A DNA stretch of 35,617 nt from Euryarchaeota archaeon RBG_19FT_COMBO_56_21 (GCA_001800815.1 MGWC01000009.1:1-35617); one strand, 5' to 3'. Shown: positions 16,238-24,096, numbered from the stretch's first letter. The notes: generated from the letters alone by a model not told the origin. Numbers and translations are program-made.

Positions 16238-16801
16238 TTGTTCAGCCTCAAGTTCGCGCTTGGAGCGCTCGTTATAGCCGTGTTCGCTCTAGCTGCTGCG
16301 CCATTCGCGCTCAGTGTGAACACCAACCTTGGCATCATCGGCGCACTCGACAATGACATTGATGACGACGAGTACGACCACGACGACAACGACGAGGACG
16401 ATGATGATGACGAAGACGATGATTACGATGAGGACACGGATCTCGTGTCCATTGTCGGTAACGTGACCGCATGGGTCTACGACGATGAGAACGAGGATGA
16501 CGAAGAGGGGAACGACAACATGCGTCCCGAGTACTTCGTCATCGGGAACGACACATATGTTGAGTTCGGACCCTGGTGGTACTGGAGCGTAGGAACTCCA
16601 AATGTCACCAGCGTTGTTCACATTGGCGACGAAGTCAATGTGACTGGCGAGATCGAGCATGATGGCGACATCACCATCATCTCCGCGTGGATCATCGAGA
16701 ACCTAACAACAGGTGAGAAACTCACGATAAAAGGGGAAGGGGCGCCGTCTTGGGCAGGAGGCCCAAAGGCGTTCGGTATTGATCCTTGGCCTCCGTACTA
16801 A
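16238..16801 (+). CDS. Secreted or membrane-anchored Asp-rich acidic protein
   Basis: The 187-residue product begins with a signal-like hydrophobic segment (residues 8-26, ALGALVIAVFALAAAPFAL). It continues with an extremely acidic stretch at about 38-67 made almost only of Asp and Glu with some Tyr/His, likely to bind calcium or other cations. Residues 70-165 look like a beta-rich domain, possibly an OB-like fold (GNVTAWVYD, VHIGDEVNVTGEIEHDGDITIISAWII), with several Asn-x-Thr sites that could be N-glycosylated. The start is TTG, supported by a strong GGGAGG seven bases upstream; there is no ATG nearby. No specific family is recognised and the function is unknown. Confidence 0.7.
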   Translation: MFSLKFALGALVIAVFALAAAPFALSVNTNLGIIGALDNDIDDDEYDHDDNDEDDDDDEDDDYDEDTDLVSIVGNVTAWVYDDENEDDEEGNDNMRPEYFVIGNDTYVEFGPWWYWSVGTPNVTSVVHIGDEVNVTGEIEHDGDITIISAWIIENLTTGEKLTIKGEGAPSWAGGPKAFGIDPWPPY

Positions 16802-16859
16802 CCTACGGATCAACTCAGGTCGAGGGGGGAACGCCGCGAAGCCGGGTACTGCAATTCGG

Positions 16860-16898
16860 GGGGAGAAAGACGTCCCCTTCCTCTGATAACATCTTTTT
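16860..16898 (+). terminator. Possible terminator after the Asp-rich protein gene
   Basis: A short inverted repeat (GGGGA at 16860-16864 and TCCCC at 16873-16877) is followed by a T-rich run with five Ts at 16894-16898. Archaeal termination mainly depends on the T run, so the hairpin may be incidental. Confidence 0.35.
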
Positions 16899-16906
16899 CC
16901 ATCGTA

Positions 16907-16916
16907 GCATTTAATC
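16907..16916 (+). promoter_or_regulatory. TATA-like element for the DUF7521-like/regulator gene pair
   Basis: GCATTTAATC is placed so that transcription would start near 16938, just upstream of the AAGGTGA ribosome-binding site at 16941-16947 and ATG 16953. Confidence 0.4.
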
Positions 16917-16952
16917 ACCTCTAGGGTCATCGCTGGCCCGAAGGTGAATGCC

Positions 16953-17306
16953 ATGGACGACGAGATGGCGATAGTGATAAGGCTCATTGTCGCCGCGTGC
17001 GCCGCGATACCCTTCGTCGTTTTCCTACTGTCATATCTGCGCACGCGGATGACCAGACTGCTACTCGCAGCCCTCGGATTCGGGATATTCGTGGTGAAGG
17101 AGATCCTGTTGGCTGCTGGAATGTTCACGATAGTGATCAAGGAGAACAACCCACATTCGCCCGCGGTCACTCATTCTGATCTTGCGCTGTTGGAAGGCGT
17201 TATCGACCTCGCCATAATCCTGCTGTTCGTGGCGGCGGTCCTCTGGAAGCAAGGTGCCTCAGTTGACGGAAAGGCCGGAGCTGGAGACAAGAAAGACAGT
17301 GTATGA
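16953..17306 (+). CDS. Small three-helix membrane protein, DUF7521-like
   Basis: The 117-residue product has three hydrophobic segments, at about 7-28 (LIVAACAAIPFVVFLLSYL), 34-62 (LLLAALGFGIFVVKEILLAAGM) and 76-97 (LEGVIDLAIILLFVAAVLW), and a short charged tail. Size, topology and partnership with a winged-helix regulator resemble the archaeal DUF7521 family, but I assign this from context and pattern only. AAGGTGA five bases upstream supports ATG 16953; GTG 16944 would overlap that site. It overlaps the next gene by 53 bases, so the two are surely co-transcribed. A membrane sensor for the regulator is possible. Confidence 0.65.
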   Translation: MDDEMAIVIRLIVAACAAIPFVVFLLSYLRTRMTRLLLAALGFGIFVVKEILLAAGMFTIVIKENNPHSPAVTHSDLALLEGVIDLAIILLFVAAVLWKQGASVDGKAGAGDKKDSV

Positions 17307-17784
17307 TACGGTCGTGAGCCATCCAGGCGTCCATCTGAGGGAGATCGAAAGGCTCACGAACCTTCCTCTGGGCGTCGTAAGATATCACCTGGACAGGCTA
17401 GAGAGAGAGGGACTCATCTTCCCCAAGGAGGACCGGTACTTCAAGAGGTTCTTCCCGAAGGGGAGGATACCGAACGTGCCCACCGAGACCTTCGCAGCGC
17501 TCAGGCAGGAAACCCTGAGGAAGATCGTGCTCTACCTGCTAACCAACCCTGGCTCCACACACGCGAGCATGATGAACGCGATGGACATGCCCGCGTCCAC
17601 GCTCTCGACCTACCTCTCAATACTTCTCGGGAAGAACGTCATCAAGAGGGAGCGAAGAGGAAAGGAGAACTTGTATTCCGTGGTGGACGAGGAGGGAGTC
17701 GTTAAGGTCCTGATGGTCTACAGGCCGAGCTTCCTCGACAAGCTCGTCGATAGCGCCATCTCTCTGTACCTCGACAGGGAATGA
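17254..17784 (+). CDS. Transcriptional regulator with two winged helix-turn-helix domains
   Basis: This 176-residue protein has two tandem winged-helix domains. The first, residues 12-60, contains GVHLREIERLTNLPLGVVRYHLDRLEREGLI; the second, about 85-150, contains GSTHASMMNAMDMPASTLSTYLSILLGKNVI with a following basic wing (KRERRGKENLYSV). This double-wHTH form is common in archaeal ArsR/MarR-like regulators. The GTG start at 17254 lies within the preceding membrane protein gene, with GGAAG upstream; a TTG at 17263 is also in frame. The ligand and targets are unknown; the adjacent membrane protein is a natural candidate partner. Confidence 0.78.
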   Translation: MPQLTERPELETRKTVYDTVVSHPGVHLREIERLTNLPLGVVRYHLDRLEREGLIFPKEDRYFKRFFPKGRIPNVPTETFAALRQETLRKIVLYLLTNPGSTHASMMNAMDMPASTLSTYLSILLGKNVIKRERRGKENLYSVVDEEGVVKVLMVYRPSFLDKLVDSAISLYLDRE

Positions 17785-19185
17785 TCAAATCATCGTGACG
17801 AACAGGATCCATATGGGCACCAGAAGCGAACCCATGAGCTGGATCCTCCGTATGCCCACGATGGGTGTGAGCATCCCGAGAGAGGCTGAACAGGCCATGA
17901 CAAGAGCCCCCCGCACGCCCGTGATGGAGAGACAGAGCCCGGTCACGAACACAAGCGAGGATACGGCGAGGGCCCGTGAGCACAGGACTTTGCTCGATCT
18001 CGACAGAACTGGCAGGAAGCGGTGAATGGCCCAGCGGGAGAGGAGCGAGGACACCACCATGGATAGCAGGATGGCAGACATCAGCGGTACGGACTGGAAC
18101 CATGCTCCCTCGACGAAGGTCCCGCCCACGAAAAGTGATACTGCATCCATGGAACCGCTCCGCGCACGCTGAATCACGAAAAGAGCACCGACTGACATGA
18201 CAGCGCCCGATGCCGATATCGCGGAATAGAGCCACACGAACCGCGAGGCAGAGGAGACATCCTCCACAACACGAGCTTCGGTCATCGAAGGCGAACAGGC
18301 TGTGGTGGCTGACCCGGAGGTCATCCCTGGAAGCCATCCGACCATGATCCCTCCGAGGAGCATCGTGAGGGCTTCCCTTGCGGAAAGGGGGCGCGCACCG
18401 TCATAGGCGCGAGCAAATGTGATACCGGGCAACGGGCGGGAGCCCATGCTCAGAAGCAGGCTAGGCACGCCGAAGAAGCCCGCAAACATCGGCAACAGCA
18501 GAGAAGACCTCGGAACGAACTCATTCGAGATCCAAGGAAAGTCCGGCAACGGGGCCGCGTAATAGTTGGTCAACAGTGCGACAGTGCCCAGGAGTCCGCT
18601 TGCGAGGACCATCGCGAAAGCGGAGACCATCCTCAGGATGTGGCCCTTGACGTGATGCCGGAATCGAAGAGACGGATAGCCTTCCGAGACAACCAGCAGG
18701 AGAATGAAGATGGAGACCACGAACGGCATGAGCTTCGATATGGCGTCGTATGCGAGCAGTGGCGTACCCATCAGCGCGCATACAGGGAAGACCAGGGCCA
18801 CGCCGTACAATACCCCGGCCAGCGCTCCTTCTGCAGAGGATCTCACGGCAAGCGTGCCGAGGCCCGCCTTGGCCAGCCTGTGCGCGGGGAGCACGGACAC
18901 GACATCTTCGTCCGGGATGCCGACATAGGTAGACACCACCGATTCCGAGAAGATGTGCGCCACGAGCGCGGACGAGATGAAGCAGGAGACCGAGATTCCC
19001 GCTCCGTTAGGGACCGCGGCAAAGCTGATAGAGCCGAAGAATGCCAGGGCGGCCGAGCCATATGTGGTGACCGCTGCCGCGATGTTGTTCATGTGCAGGC
19101 CGGGCACAAGTCCTGCTAGAAAGCCCAAAGCGGTGCCCGAGAAGGCCGAGACTAGAACCGATGCGAGGAATGACAGGTCGAGCAC
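17785..19185 (-). CDS. TctA/DUF112 family membrane permease
   Basis: The 466-residue protein is very hydrophobic, with roughly ten to twelve membrane segments in two halves. It carries the internal repeat signature of the TctA family: GFLAGLVPGLHMNN near residue 21 and GWLPGMTSGSATT in the second half. In bacteria TctA is the large permease of tripartite tricarboxylate transporters with TctB and a periplasmic TctC. Archaeal DUF112 proteins such as this stand alone, and neither partner is encoded nearby, so the substrate is unknown. The start is GTG with no obvious ribosome-binding site. The stop abuts the convergent regulator gene. Confidence 0.78.
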   Translation of the reverse strand: MLDLSFLASVLVSAFSGTALGFLAGLVPGLHMNNIAAAVTTYGSAALAFFGSISFAAVPNGAGISVSCFISSALVAHIFSESVVSTYVGIPDEDVVSVLPAHRLAKAGLGTLAVRSSAEGALAGVLYGVALVFPVCALMGTPLLAYDAISKLMPFVVSIFILLLVVSEGYPSLRFRHHVKGHILRMVSAFAMVLASGLLGTVALLTNYYAAPLPDFPWISNEFVPRSSLLLPMFAGFFGVPSLLLSMGSRPLPGITFARAYDGARPLSAREALTMLLGGIMVGWLPGMTSGSATTACSPSMTEARVVEDVSSASRFVWLYSAISASGAVMSVGALFVIQRARSGSMDAVSLFVGGTFVEGAWFQSVPLMSAILLSMVVSSLLSRWAIHRFLPVLSRSSKVLCSRALAVSSLVFVTGLCLSITGVRGALVMACSASLGMLTPIVGIRRIQLMGSLLVPIWILFVTMI

Positions 19186-19320
19186 GGTCTCGGAAGTCGC
19201 ATTGCCCGAAGTTGCGCGCGCGCACTACAATTAGGCTTAGGACTCTGCGCACATAATGCCCTTTAATCCAACAACGCTTAGATATGCCCGATACGGAGCG
19301 CGCCTAAACAATACATCGCG
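19186..19320. other. 135-base gap between the TctA-like and hpt genes
   Basis: The gap probably holds the minus-strand promoter for the TctA-like gene. Weak candidates on that strand are CCTAATTGTAG (19225-19235) and TGGATTAAAG (19261-19270); I cannot choose between them. A ten-base GC alternation (about 19213-19222) lies between them and the start. I see no gene here. Confidence 0.3.
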
Positions 19321-19884
19321 CTAGAGAATCACTACCTTGCCATCGACGACATCGATCTTGACAAGCGTCTTGATGGGCATCCCGAGCTTCCGCTCTATCT
19401 CGGGTTTCTTGTCCGTCTTCTCTATCGCGACGAGGATGTCCACGACCTTCACATGCATCGATTTGAGCGCTTCGACAAGAGCCCAAAGTGTGCCGCCTGT
19501 GCTCACAACATCGTCCACGATGACCACGGAGTCGCCCGCTTTGACGCCGTTCACAAACAGAGCTGACTTCGAGTAGCCCGTGACCTGCGAGAGATTGACT
19601 TCTCCAGGAAGACCGTACATCTTCTTCCTCACCACATTGAAAGGTTTGCCCGTCTTCAGTGAGAGACCCGTGGCCAGGGGTATGCCCAACGCCTCGATGG
19701 TCATGATCATGTCACAGTCGAAGTTGCCGATCTCCACCATCGCATCGACGACCTCGTTCAGTAGCTTGGGGTCGACTTTGGGGATTCCGTCCGTGATCGG
19801 GTGCACAACATAGTCGTAGTCACCCCGCTTGACAATCGGTGAACTTGGGAGAGACGCCTTCAGAGTTTCGAGCGCCATGGTCAT
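19321..19884 (-). CDS. hpt: Hypoxanthine/guanine phosphoribosyltransferase, archaeal type
   Basis: This purine-salvage enzyme joins hypoxanthine or guanine to PRPP. The PRPP-binding motif is SVVIVDDVVSTGGT at about residues 119-132. VRKKMYGLPGE and the C-terminal KTLVKIDVVDGKV are typical of the archaeal HPRT group, which is related in sequence to adenine phosphoribosyltransferases. It has 187 residues from ATG 19884; ATG 19878 is two codons later and fits a leaderless start from the TATA-like element at 19901-19910. Preference for hypoxanthine over adenine is inferred from the family. A second, APT-like gene lies just upstream. Confidence 0.85.
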   Translation of the reverse strand: MTMALETLKASLPSSPIVKRGDYDYVVHPITDGIPKVDPKLLNEVVDAMVEIGNFDCDMIMTIEALGIPLATGLSLKTGKPFNVVRKKMYGLPGEVNLSQVTGYSKSALFVNGVKAGDSVVIVDDVVSTGGTLWALVEALKSMHVKVVDILVAIEKTDKKPEIERKLGMPIKTLVKIDVVDGKVVIL

Positions 19885-19900
19885 TCAGTATCGATGGTAA

Positions 19901-19910
19901 CTAATAAAAC
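19901..19910 (-). promoter_or_regulatory. TATA-like element for hpt
   Basis: On the minus strand this reads GTTTTATTAG in the 47-base gap between apt and hpt. A start about 27 bases downstream would coincide with the two candidate ATG codons, implying a leaderless hpt transcript separate from apt. Confidence 0.5.
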
Positions 19911-19931
19911 CTTCTCGTCCGAACAACGGCG

Positions 19932-20459
19932 TCACGCGTCGTCAGTCGACTTGTACACTATCAGCGAATGGATATCGTACTTACTGCCCAGATTCTTGCG
20001 CGGGTGGAGGTACTCCAGCTCGACGAGGAAACCCATCCCGACCACTTTGCCGCCCAGTCTCTCCACGAGGTCCGCGTTGGCCTTGATCGTCCCGCCCGTC
20101 GCCAGAAGATCGTCGACCAGCAGCACCTTGTCTCCGCGCCCGATGGCGTCCTCGCGTATCTCAATCGTGTCGGACTCGTATTCCTTATCGTAGCTCAGAC
20201 TGTGGACTTTCGGAGGCAGCTTCCCCTTCTTCCTGATCGGGACGAAGCCAACGCCTAGCTCGTGCGCGACCGCTGCTCCCACGATGAATCCTCTGGCCTC
20301 GTTCGAAACGACGATATCGATGTCCTTGCCGCGGAAGGAATCGGCCATCTCGCGGACACACTCCCTGAACGAATGCCTGTCCTTCAACAGAGGCGTGATG
20401 TCCCAGAAGACTACGCCTTTGAACTCAGGGATCCGCTTGATTTTTGACTTGAAATCCAT
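19932..20459 (-). CDS. apt: Adenine phosphoribosyltransferase
   Basis: The enzyme converts adenine plus PRPP to AMP. The 175-residue product matches APT in length and signature: the N-terminal FKGVVFWDITPLLKD, the base-binding region with EARGFIVGAAVAHELGVGFVPIRKKGKLP, and the PRPP loop VLLVDDLLATGGT at residues 112-124. AGGAGGG sits a few bases before ATG 20459. Together with hpt on the same strand it forms a purine-salvage pair, though each seems to have its own promoter. Confidence 0.92.
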   Translation of the reverse strand: MDFKSKIKRIPEFKGVVFWDITPLLKDRHSFRECVREMADSFRGKDIDIVVSNEARGFIVGAAVAHELGVGFVPIRKKGKLPPKVHSLSYDKEYESDTIEIREDAIGRGDKVLLVDDLLATGGTIKANADLVERLGGKVVGMGFLVELEYLHPRKNLGSKYDIHSLIVYKSTDDA

Positions 20460-20507
20460 GATACCCTCCTGGTGCCGTTCGGACTGAATCCAGAACCGTC
20501 TTCCTGA

Positions 20508-20516
20508 CTTTAATGT
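20508..20516 (-). promoter_or_regulatory. TATA-like element for apt
   Basis: ACATTAAAG on the minus strand lies about 50 bases before ATG 20459. This leaves a leader of roughly 25 bases that includes the AGGAGGG ribosome-binding site. Confidence 0.4.
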
Positions 20517-20594
20517 TCTCCTCGTTCAGAAACGATTGAGAATGGCAACCCGAGGTCACGTGCCAGCAGCTTCAAAAAGTGAACGTCGCCAAGT

Positions 20595-20602
20595 CTTTTA
20601 AC
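20595..20602 (+). promoter_or_regulatory. TATA-like element for the flavodiiron protein gene
   Basis: CTTTTAAC would direct a start near 20625, leaving only a dozen bases before ATG 20637. It lies in the divergent gap shared with apt. Confidence 0.4.
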
Positions 20603-20636
20603 CCCTCCACCGTTCGAGAGGTTGGAGCTTGAGAGA

Positions 20637-21836
20637 ATGGCCATGGCAATGGGAACCTTGGAGATCGCCCCCGGTGTGCACTGGGTCGGCGTGAAGCATT
20701 ACAACAGAAGGCTTTTCGACAGCCTCATCCCGCTCCCTTACGGCACGAGCTACAACGCATACCTCGTCATCGGGAGCAGGAAGACGGCGTTGATCGACAC
20801 GGTCAACCCCGGCTTTGACCAAGAGTTGCTGGACAAGATATCGGGTCACGCGGACCCGAGCAAGATCGACTACGTCATAATGAACCACGCAGAACCTGAC
20901 CACGCGAACGCGTTGAAGCACATGCTGGACGTGGCCAGGAACGCGAAGTTGCTCACGAGCGCCAAAGGGAAGGAGGTCGCGATGATGTACTTTGGCGTCG
21001 ACCCTGAGAGGATCAAGGTTGTCGACGAGACCACGAAGATCGACCTTGGCGGCAAGACTCTGAGCTTCGTAGACGCGCCCTGGCTCCACTGGCCAGAGAC
21101 AATGTTCACATATCTCGAAGAGGACAAAGTGTTGTTCCCATGCGACTTCTTCGGCTCTCACCTCGCAGTCGGCGAGTTCTACGCGAAAGACTACGGCGCC
21201 GAGCTGTGCGTCGACATGGCGAAGCTGTACTTCGCCGAGATCATGATGCCCTTCAGGCTCCCTGGTCAGAGGGCCGTGGAGAAGGTCAAGAAGCTGAACC
21301 CGAAGGTCATCGCGCCAAGCCACGGGGTCATCTGGGACGATCCGAAAGTTATACTGGATGCATACTCCAAATGGACCACGGAGAAGATGGAGAAGAAGGT
21401 TGCCATCGCCTATGTCACAATGTGGGGCAGCAGCGAGAAGATGGCGAAAGCCCTGCACGAGGAGCTTGTGCATAAGGGCATCACCGTCAACATCTTCGAC
21501 ATCCCCGCGACCGACATAGGGCACATAGCAAAGGAACTCGTGGACACGCCAGTCCTGGTATTGGCAGCCCCAACGGTCCTCAACGGAGTGCATCCGGCGG
21601 CGGCCTACGCGACGCTCTTGGTGAAGACTCTAAGAGCCCCCACGAAATACGGGGTCGTACTAAGCTCGTTCGGCTGGAGCGGAGGCGCTGTGAAGCAGAT
21701 ATCCGCATTGCTCGAAGGCACCAAGCTGGAAATCCTGGGCGTAGTGGATGTGAAAGGCCCTCCGAAGCAGCCCGAGTTCGACAAGATAAAGGAGATCGCC
21801 AACAAGATCGAGGAGAAGCTGGCCGCGATCCAGTGA
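20637..21836 (+). CDS. fprA: FprA-type flavodiiron protein (A-type flavoprotein)
   Basis: Flavodiiron proteins reduce oxygen to water or nitric oxide to nitrous oxide and protect anaerobes. The first 250 residues are an MBL-fold domain with diiron ligands in HAEPDH (H84, E86, D88, H89), H151 (DAPWLHWPET), D170 (PCDFFGSH) and H229 (PSHGVIW). Residues 255-399 form a flavodoxin domain that binds FMN (VTMWGSSEKMAKALHEEL). There is no rubredoxin extension, so this is class A; in methanogens such proteins accept electrons from F420H2. GGAG at 20624-20627 supports ATG 20637; TTG 20622 and ATG 20643 are in frame. It suggests an anaerobe exposed to oxygen or NO. Confidence 0.92.
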   Translation: MAMAMGTLEIAPGVHWVGVKHYNRRLFDSLIPLPYGTSYNAYLVIGSRKTALIDTVNPGFDQELLDKISGHADPSKIDYVIMNHAEPDHANALKHMLDVARNAKLLTSAKGKEVAMMYFGVDPERIKVVDETTKIDLGGKTLSFVDAPWLHWPETMFTYLEEDKVLFPCDFFGSHLAVGEFYAKDYGAELCVDMAKLYFAEIMMPFRLPGQRAVEKVKKLNPKVIAPSHGVIWDDPKVILDAYSKWTTEKMEKKVAIAYVTMWGSSEKMAKALHEELVHKGITVNIFDIPATDIGHIAKELVDTPVLVLAAPTVLNGVHPAAAYATLLVKTLRAPTKYGVVLSSFGWSGGAVKQISALLEGTKLEILGVVDVKGPPKQPEFDKIKEIANKIEEKLAAIQ

Positions 21837-21851
21837 CACTCAAACCCTCTC

Positions 21852-21871
21852 GATAGATCTCTTCATCTATC
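21852..21871 (+). other. Perfect 7-bp hairpin after the flavodiiron protein gene
   Basis: GATAGAT (21852-21858) pairs exactly with ATCTATC (21865-21871) around a six-base loop, 15 bases after the fprA stop. No T run follows, so a classical terminator is doubtful; it could protect a 3' end. Confidence 0.3.
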
Positions 21872-21919
21872 CAGATTCGCCAGTGACTGACATATCACAA
21901 GGAGAACGGTGGCTGTCCG

Positions 21920-22195
21920 ATGGTTTACCCGAGAGAGGTCCTGAACAAGTTCAAGTGGACCGACGGTGAATCGCTGGACGACGCGACGATCTGGTACATT
22001 CACAGGGGATCTCCCGGAGATATCATGGCCATTTCCGGCAGACGGATAAAGAACCTAGGCCCCGGCTTCTTCGAAGTAGACGACGCGACCATACCTTACC
22101 ACAGGATACTCAGGATCGAGTACCGGGGAGAGGTCGTGTTCGACAAAGAGGTGGAGTCCGCTCGCCAGGAGAAGGACTCGACGACTCAGCAGTAG
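21920..22195 (+). CDS. MJ1316 RNA-cyclic-group domain protein (DUF504/UPF0248)
   Basis: The 91-residue protein belongs to the DUF504/MJ1316 family: YPREVLNKFKW, then DATIWYIHRGSPGD and IPYHRILRIEYRGEVVFDK. In other genomes this domain accompanies RNA ligases, cyclases and repair nucleases and has been proposed to take part in RNA repair. Here it stands alone with no RNA ligase gene next to it. ATG 21920 follows an AAGGAG about 15 bases upstream. The last 15 residues are a polar tail. The family assignment is good; the role is inferred from associations elsewhere. Confidence 0.8.
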   Translation: MVYPREVLNKFKWTDGESLDDATIWYIHRGSPGDIMAISGRRIKNLGPGFFEVDDATIPYHRILRIEYRGEVVFDKEVESARQEKDSTTQQ

Positions 22196-22214
22196 ACTGC
22201 CGCTTGGTCGCAAA

Positions 22215-22222
22215 TGTATATG
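22215..22222 (+). promoter_or_regulatory. TATA box for the EamA transporter gene
   Basis: TGTATATG is centred 29-30 bases before ATG 22248. Transcription should start at or within a few bases of that ATG, so the mRNA is probably leaderless; no ribosome-binding site is present. Confidence 0.55.
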
Positions 22223-22247
22223 TACCGCTCACCCATGCACGCGAACG

Positions 22248-23102
22248 ATGGAACTGCTCTGGTTGCCCTTCTCGCTGGCCACGATCATGTTCTACGGCCT
22301 CGGCCAGGTATTCGCCAAGGAAACTAGGACGAATGTCCCGTCGTCGAATCTCCTGCTCATCCTCGGGCTCAACATGCTCGTCATCTGGAGCGCATACTGG
22401 TTCGTTTTCAGGGAGTCGGGTTCGTACGGGACCAGCGCATGGCTTCAGGCGATCGCGGGGGCGGCGCTGTCGGGGCTGGCATATGTCACCTACTACGAGT
22501 CGCTCAAGCACGGCAAGGTGAGCATTGTAGGGACAATAGCAGGAGCTTACGCTCCCTGGACGGTCGTCCTCGCGCTCATCTTTCTCGGAGAGCAGATGAG
22601 CTTTGGAGAGGGAGCTGGAGTCGTGCTCGTGGTCGTGAGCATGCTTATATTCACCTACCCCAACGGGAACAACGGTGGGACGAAGACCGAGCGCCTCGGC
22701 ATCGCGTTCGCCATATGCTCGCTGTTCCTGTGGGGGACATCCGCTGCCGTCGCGAAAGGCGCGATCGATGAGATTGGCAACACGAACTTCATCGGAGTGT
22801 ACGCGCTTGTTGTCCCCGCCATATGGCTGGTGTACTGGGTGGCAACAGCCAAGGCGAAGTTCAGCATGCCTGAATCCAACAAATGGATCCTCCAGCTGTC
22901 GATGGTTTTCCTGGCCGCAGGAGGAATCACCTACTACACCGCGATCCAGAACGGGCCGGTCTCTATAGTATCCCCGATAACGAACCTGTATCCCATCGTG
23001 ACGATCGCAGCCGCGAAGATAAGACTGAAGGAGATGTTGAGCACCAGACAGATAGTCGCGCTCGCGATGCTTTTCTTGTCCGTGCCTCTGTTCTCCTTCT
23101 AG
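22248..23102 (+). CDS. EamA/DMT-family transporter
   Basis: The 284-residue membrane protein has ten hydrophobic segments in two five-helix EamA repeats, the organisation of drug/metabolite transporters. The two repeats end in comparable sequences: YYESLKHGKVSIVGTIAGAYAPWTVVLALIFLGEQ in the first and YYTAIQNGPVSIVSPITNLYPIVTIAAAKIRLKE in the second. The substrate cannot be predicted. The stop overlaps the convergent HD-domain gene by four bases. Confidence 0.87.
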   Translation: MELLWLPFSLATIMFYGLGQVFAKETRTNVPSSNLLLILGLNMLVIWSAYWFVFRESGSYGTSAWLQAIAGAALSGLAYVTYYESLKHGKVSIVGTIAGAYAPWTVVLALIFLGEQMSFGEGAGVVLVVVSMLIFTYPNGNNGGTKTERLGIAFAICSLFLWGTSAAVAKGAIDEIGNTNFIGVYALVVPAIWLVYWVATAKAKFSMPESNKWILQLSMVFLAAGGITYYTAIQNGPVSIVSPITNLYPIVTIAAAKIRLKEMLSTRQIVALAMLFLSVPLFSF

Positions 23103-24001
23103 GGGTTCTTGTACTTCCCGTCCGAGAAGACGATATGGTCCAGCACCCTCAGCTCGGGGGGCGCCTTCGAAGGCATCAGGTCGGCCACAATCTCGATGTA
23201 GTCCCTCAGTGGACTCTTGGCCACCTTGTTTCCCAGAGTCTCCTGAACCTGGTAGATGCCCGCGGAGTTGGACATCACCACGTGGATCTCGATCATCTTC
23301 GTCTTGCCCTTGTGAATGTCCACCGACTCTATCGAAAGAGCTGACACGGAGTGGATATCGTGCTTGCCAAGATCGTAGGCCAGTCTCCCCCTGCCCTTGG
23401 TTATGTCGGATCCATCCGCGATGACTATGATTGCGCTCTCTATCGTGAGCGCGTTCTCCCCGACGTCATGCGCGTAGATCGTGTGTAGTATCTGTCCCAG
23501 TATGGCAGTCCGCTTGCCTGTCTCCGGGTATAGTGAGACGAGGAGACGTTCGAGAATCCCTTTCCCCAACATGACGCTGAACAGCTCGTGCTCTTCGCGG
23601 TGAACTGCGTTGCCGATATCGTGCAGGAAGCATCCCGCGACAACTATCAGGTAAGCGTCGTCCTCCGAGAAGCCGAGGCCGGTGATAGAGTCAACCGCCA
23701 GCTCCTTGCTCTCGAGGATGATCTTGAGAAGGCGGACACCGTTCGCCGTGACTATCCTGGCGTGTATGGGGCCATGATCGTTGTACCCCAGCTTTCGAAC
23801 AGCGATGTAGTTGGCCAGGCTCAACAATGTGTTCGTCTCGTCGTCGTCCTCCAGCACCTGGAAGATCTTCAATGCCTTCGGGTAGTCCTTGAGGCCTTCT
23901 CTGATCGTCTTGATCGACTGCTCCTCGAGGGCGGTGTATGAGGAGGGCATCTTCAGACCGTAAAGCAAGCCGTTCTCGATCATCTCTTCCGACATGGCCA
24001 T
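23099..24001 (-). CDS. HD-domain phosphohydrolase
   Basis: The 300-residue protein has HD-superfamily metal ligands in the first half: H76 and H80 (NDHGPIHARIV), the His-Asp doublet H127-D128 (CFLHDIGN), then HREEHELFSV and a later Asp in VIADGSD. This indicates a metal-dependent phosphohydrolase acting on a nucleotide or similar substrate. The C-terminal 100 residues (IHSVSALSIESVDIHKGKTKMIEIHVVMS) look like a separate beta-rich domain of unknown role. It resembles uncharacterised archaeal HD proteins of similar length. ATG 24001 and ATG 23995 are both possible; GGTG just upstream fits the second better. Confidence 0.8.
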   Translation of the reverse strand: MAMSEEMIENGLLYGLKMPSSYTALEEQSIKTIREGLKDYPKALKIFQVLEDDDETNTLLSLANYIAVRKLGYNDHGPIHARIVTANGVRLLKIILESKELAVDSITGLGFSEDDAYLIVVAGCFLHDIGNAVHREEHELFSVMLGKGILERLLVSLYPETGKRTAILGQILHTIYAHDVGENALTIESAIIVIADGSDITKGRGRLAYDLGKHDIHSVSALSIESVDIHKGKTKMIEIHVVMSNSAGIYQVQETLGNKVAKSPLRDYIEIVADLMPSKAPPELRVLDHIVFSDGKYKNP

Positions 24002-24037
24002 GCACCAGCGGCGTAAACGGTCTCCCGAATGACAAGG

Positions 24038-24050
24038 CTACATAATGAAT
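24038..24050 (-). promoter_or_regulatory. TATA-like element for the HD-domain gene
   Basis: ATTCATTATGTAG on the minus strand would give a start near 24017, with a leader of about 15-20 bases. Assigned by spacing only. Confidence 0.3.
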
Positions 24051-24090
24051 CTGTGGTTCCATCAGCTGGGCATTCGAGAGGCCAGGATGG

Positions 24091-24096
24091 TATATC
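24091..24096 (+). promoter_or_regulatory. TATA box for the FAD/Fe-S oxidoreductase operon
   Basis: TATATC lies about 47 bases upstream of ATG 24140, predicting a start near 24120 and a 20-base leader without a clear ribosome-binding site. Confidence 0.45.

Noticed and set aside
19213..19222. GC-alternating tract that could form Z-DNA
   Set aside because: It is only about ten bases long, in a moderately GC-rich genome, with no repeat or conserved partner.
20522..20535. Inverted repeat TCGTT-CAGA-AACGA between apt and fprA as an operator
   Set aside because: Five-base arms are too short to support a specific claim, and no second copy was seen near either promoter.
20598..21593. 331-residue minus-strand open frame opposite the flavodiiron protein gene
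   Set aside because: The plus-strand frame contains all diiron ligands and a flavodoxin domain; the antisense frame has no recognisable motif.
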